DNA of 9,465 nt from contig PFWQ01000063.1 in NCBI GenBank assembly GCA_002791215.1, positions 1 to 9,465 of the forward strand. Reading direction: 5' to 3'. The stretch comes from a candidate division SR1 bacterium CG_4_9_14_3_um_filter_40_9. Its GTDB lineage: Bacteria; Patescibacteriota; Gracilibacteria; Absconditabacterales; Absconditicoccaceae. Position numbers and translations under genes: made by a program. The notes under the pieces were generated by a model. That model was given only the letters and a program-made list of their open reading frames with translations. It was not told where the DNA came from and made no database searches. Positions 8,066 through 9,465 of this stretch are shown here, in pieces (the first letter of the stretch is position 1; each line of letters starts with the position of its first letter).

Positions 8066-9235
8066 TTACATTCTGCTTTGGATAAGATTTTTGTATTTAC
8101 GGACCAGGAAACTTATATTGTTTTTATGGCGAGGTACGAAATCCTGTTCAGATTGTAATTTTTCCTGCAGAGCGTCCAATGAGAAAGCAAGTTCATCTTT
8201 CATTTTCTTGAGAAGATAAGGATTCTTGGTATTTTTCAAGAGATCTACGACATCATCCATCGTATCATCAAAATTTTCTATGACTCATTCAACTTCTTCT
8301 ATGCCACATCAATCCGCTCATACATAAAAAAGCTCACTTACAAAAGCTGGCATATGATTTGGGTCATAGTCTACCGATTCATCCAAAGCGCCGGCGAATC
8401 ACAGTTGTACGAATTTGATATATTCCGGCAGATAACGTCCATGTGTAGCCTGAGAATAGTATTTAATCTGGAGATTGGACTCAGGAGAAAAATATGGGAT
8501 CTGGGAGAGACGATCAGTTATCTTTTTGAAATCCAAAAGAAACTGTTCTATTCCAGGATCGAGTTCACCCTTGGCAAGATTGCTATCGGAAAGATATGCT
8601 TCTATCCATACGGTCGTGCCATCAAGAACAAGAGTCAGAAGATAATCCAGTTCAGTGTCGGATTCCTTGATGTCATCGAGGAACGCCATGAATTGCGGAA
8701 TATCATTGATACGCACATAAGGAGTAACCTCATATCCATCTGATGTACCCTTCATATCTGTAATGACATATTTTTTCTCCACAACGATTCACAATGTCGC
8801 TAGGTCATCGCCGATGATACTGGCAATAGTGCGCGTGGTCATATCTATGATTTTATCCAGACCTTGATCTAAGGTATATGCGTCGAGAACTTTTATCAAT
8901 TCTGCTTCTGCTCTATCAGTAAGCCTGTATTCATCATTACATTTCCATTTGCCAGATTGGTCTTTCCATACAGAATCAAAATAGAAATTATTATACATAA
9001 GACATTTGAATGTCCTTATCTTGTCTGATTTTCGGTTTTTTCTCATTCTTTGAAAATCTTCCTGAGAATAATTTTCCAAAATAGCATTCACAAGAGTCTC
9101 TTTAACTGCCAGATCATCAACTCCTACGACTTTATCAAGTTGTTTCCATATCGCAGAAAAATCGTTTCATGACGGATTATTTCATGATGGTCTATCTCCT
9201 CGGGAGTTATCTTCGGGTAGAGTCTTTAGTCACAT
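8066..9235 (-). CDS. 389-residue acidic protein of unknown function
   Basis: One frame from the ATG at 9235 to TAA at 8066 once UGA is Gly. Eight UGAs (9230, 9182, 9167, 8789, 8399, 8318, 8309, 8285) would cut it into three main pieces under the standard code. The start at 9235 is favoured because a promoter (9264-9293) lies just upstream, and the other in-frame ATGs (9268, 9310) fall in or before it. Residues 1-30 are a polar Gly/Asn/Pro-rich tail (MGLKTLPEDNSRGDRPSG). Next comes a helical part with ENYSQEDFQRMRKNRKSDK, and a middle section with strands and helices (KKYVITDMKG, DYLLTLVLDGTTVWIEAYL). The C-terminus is helical (DDTMDDVVDLLKN to the end at QSRM). No signal peptide or membrane segment, so probably cytoplasmic. 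A short segment, GADGCGIEEVEG, holds three UGA glycines. No family recognised. Confidence 0.82.
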
Positions 9236-9395
9236 AGATAGCGGATAAATAAAATGATGTATAATCATATAAGCATTGCGACAAAAAAGTCAATATCAAA
9301 AAACCATCATTCTGATCTGAGAACAGCAGTCTGATATAAATTAAGAGATATTTTTTTTACTTCAACAACTTCTCCACCATTTCCACGACAATTTA
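9236..9395. other. Leader/promoter region right of the 8066-9235 gene
   Basis: Apart from the promoter at 9264-9293 and the ATG-less open frame described with the right-edge fragment, I see no clear element here. There is an A-run on the minus strand (about 9351-9358) but no hairpin before it. Confidence 0.4.
9264..9293 (-). promoter_or_regulatory. Sigma70-type promoter for the 8066-9235 gene
   Basis: On the minus strand TTGACT (9288-9293) and TATGAT (9264-9269) are separated by 18 nt. Expected transcription start is near 9257, about 22 nt before the ATG at 9235. The -35 is identical to that of the promoter at 8000-8028. No Shine-Dalgarno in the leader. Confidence 0.5.
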
Positions 9396-9465
9396 TTACA
9401 TCCTCTCGCTAAGGGTTTTGCTCGGAATATACACTAATACATCAATTCATTTTATTTCAATCATC
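9396..9465 (-). CDS. Possible C-terminal fragment of a gene entering from the right edge
   Basis: The frame is open from the window edge to a double TAA (9393-9398) and reads MIEIKGIDVLVYIPSKTLSERM with one UGA as Gly (9447-9449). Whether the Met is internal or a start cannot be told. A second frame, open from 9408 to a TAA at 9226-9228, ends in a convincing membrane-helix-like stretch (FFVAMLIGLYIILFIRYL) but lacks an ATG before it. The two may be parts of one frameshifted gene. Evidence is thin; no family is recognised. Confidence 0.25.

Noticed and set aside
8354..8743. 129-codon plus-strand open frame
   Set aside because: It is antisense to the 8066-9235 gene, has no promoter or domain, and the minus frame is continuous and has a promoter.

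Overview
This 9.5 kb stretch is AT-rich bacterial DNA that can only be read sensibly if UGA is translated as glycine (genetic code 25). That code is known from the candidate phyla Absconditabacteria (SR1) and Gracilibacteria (BD1-5/GN02). With the standard code, acetate kinase, methionyl-tRNA synthetase and four other genes break into several fragments lying in one frame. Read with UGA as Gly, each becomes one uninterrupted gene, and the restored glycines fall on family-conserved positions (for example NSGSSS and GLLGISG in acetate kinase; GADGDFS and TGNDEN in MetRS). Trp is still encoded by UGG, so this is not the mycoplasma-type UGA=Trp code. I count 45 in-frame UGA codons in six genes. I cannot decide between the two phyla from this window.

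Layout from left to right. Minus strand: a cut-off gene with a hydrophobic N-terminus (1-260), preceded by a near-perfect sigma70 promoter and a 19-bp hairpin leader; a UGA-rich lipoprotein (397-1218); a second lipoprotein with a possible C39/papain-like domain and no UGA at all (1308-2099), which may have been transferred from a standard-code bacterium; a 340-bp non-coding gap with hairpins; and metG (2440-4083). A divergent intergenic region of 175 bp separates metG from the plus-strand block: ackA (4259-5479), a membrane-anchored unknown protein (5561-6313), and a secreted thioredoxin-like/CcdA-type fusion with a CPHC motif (6457-7578). The right part is again minus strand: a small unknown gene (7557-7958, convergent with and overlapping the fusion gene), a 389-residue unknown protein (8066-9235), each with a recognisable TTGACT-type promoter, and a doubtful gene tail at the right edge.

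Functionally the window mixes one translation gene (metG), one energy-conserving fermentation enzyme (ackA, ATP from acetyl phosphate), an envelope thiol-redox protein, and several exported or membrane-anchored proteins. No single operon pathway links them. Shine-Dalgarno sequences are not visible before any start, and several genes have a -10-like hexamer 8-11 nt before the ATG, suggesting leaderless or very short-leader mRNAs.

The most notable non-gene signals are the genetic code itself, a dispersed GC-rich palindrome (CCCCGAnTGGTCGGGG) found in the metG 3' end and again upstream of the thioredoxin fusion gene, degenerate 7-8-nt repeats inside ackA and after the 5561 gene, and two places where an old UGA stop seems to survive as a sense codon close to the real 3' end. 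I see no tRNA, rRNA, CRISPR array or transposase.
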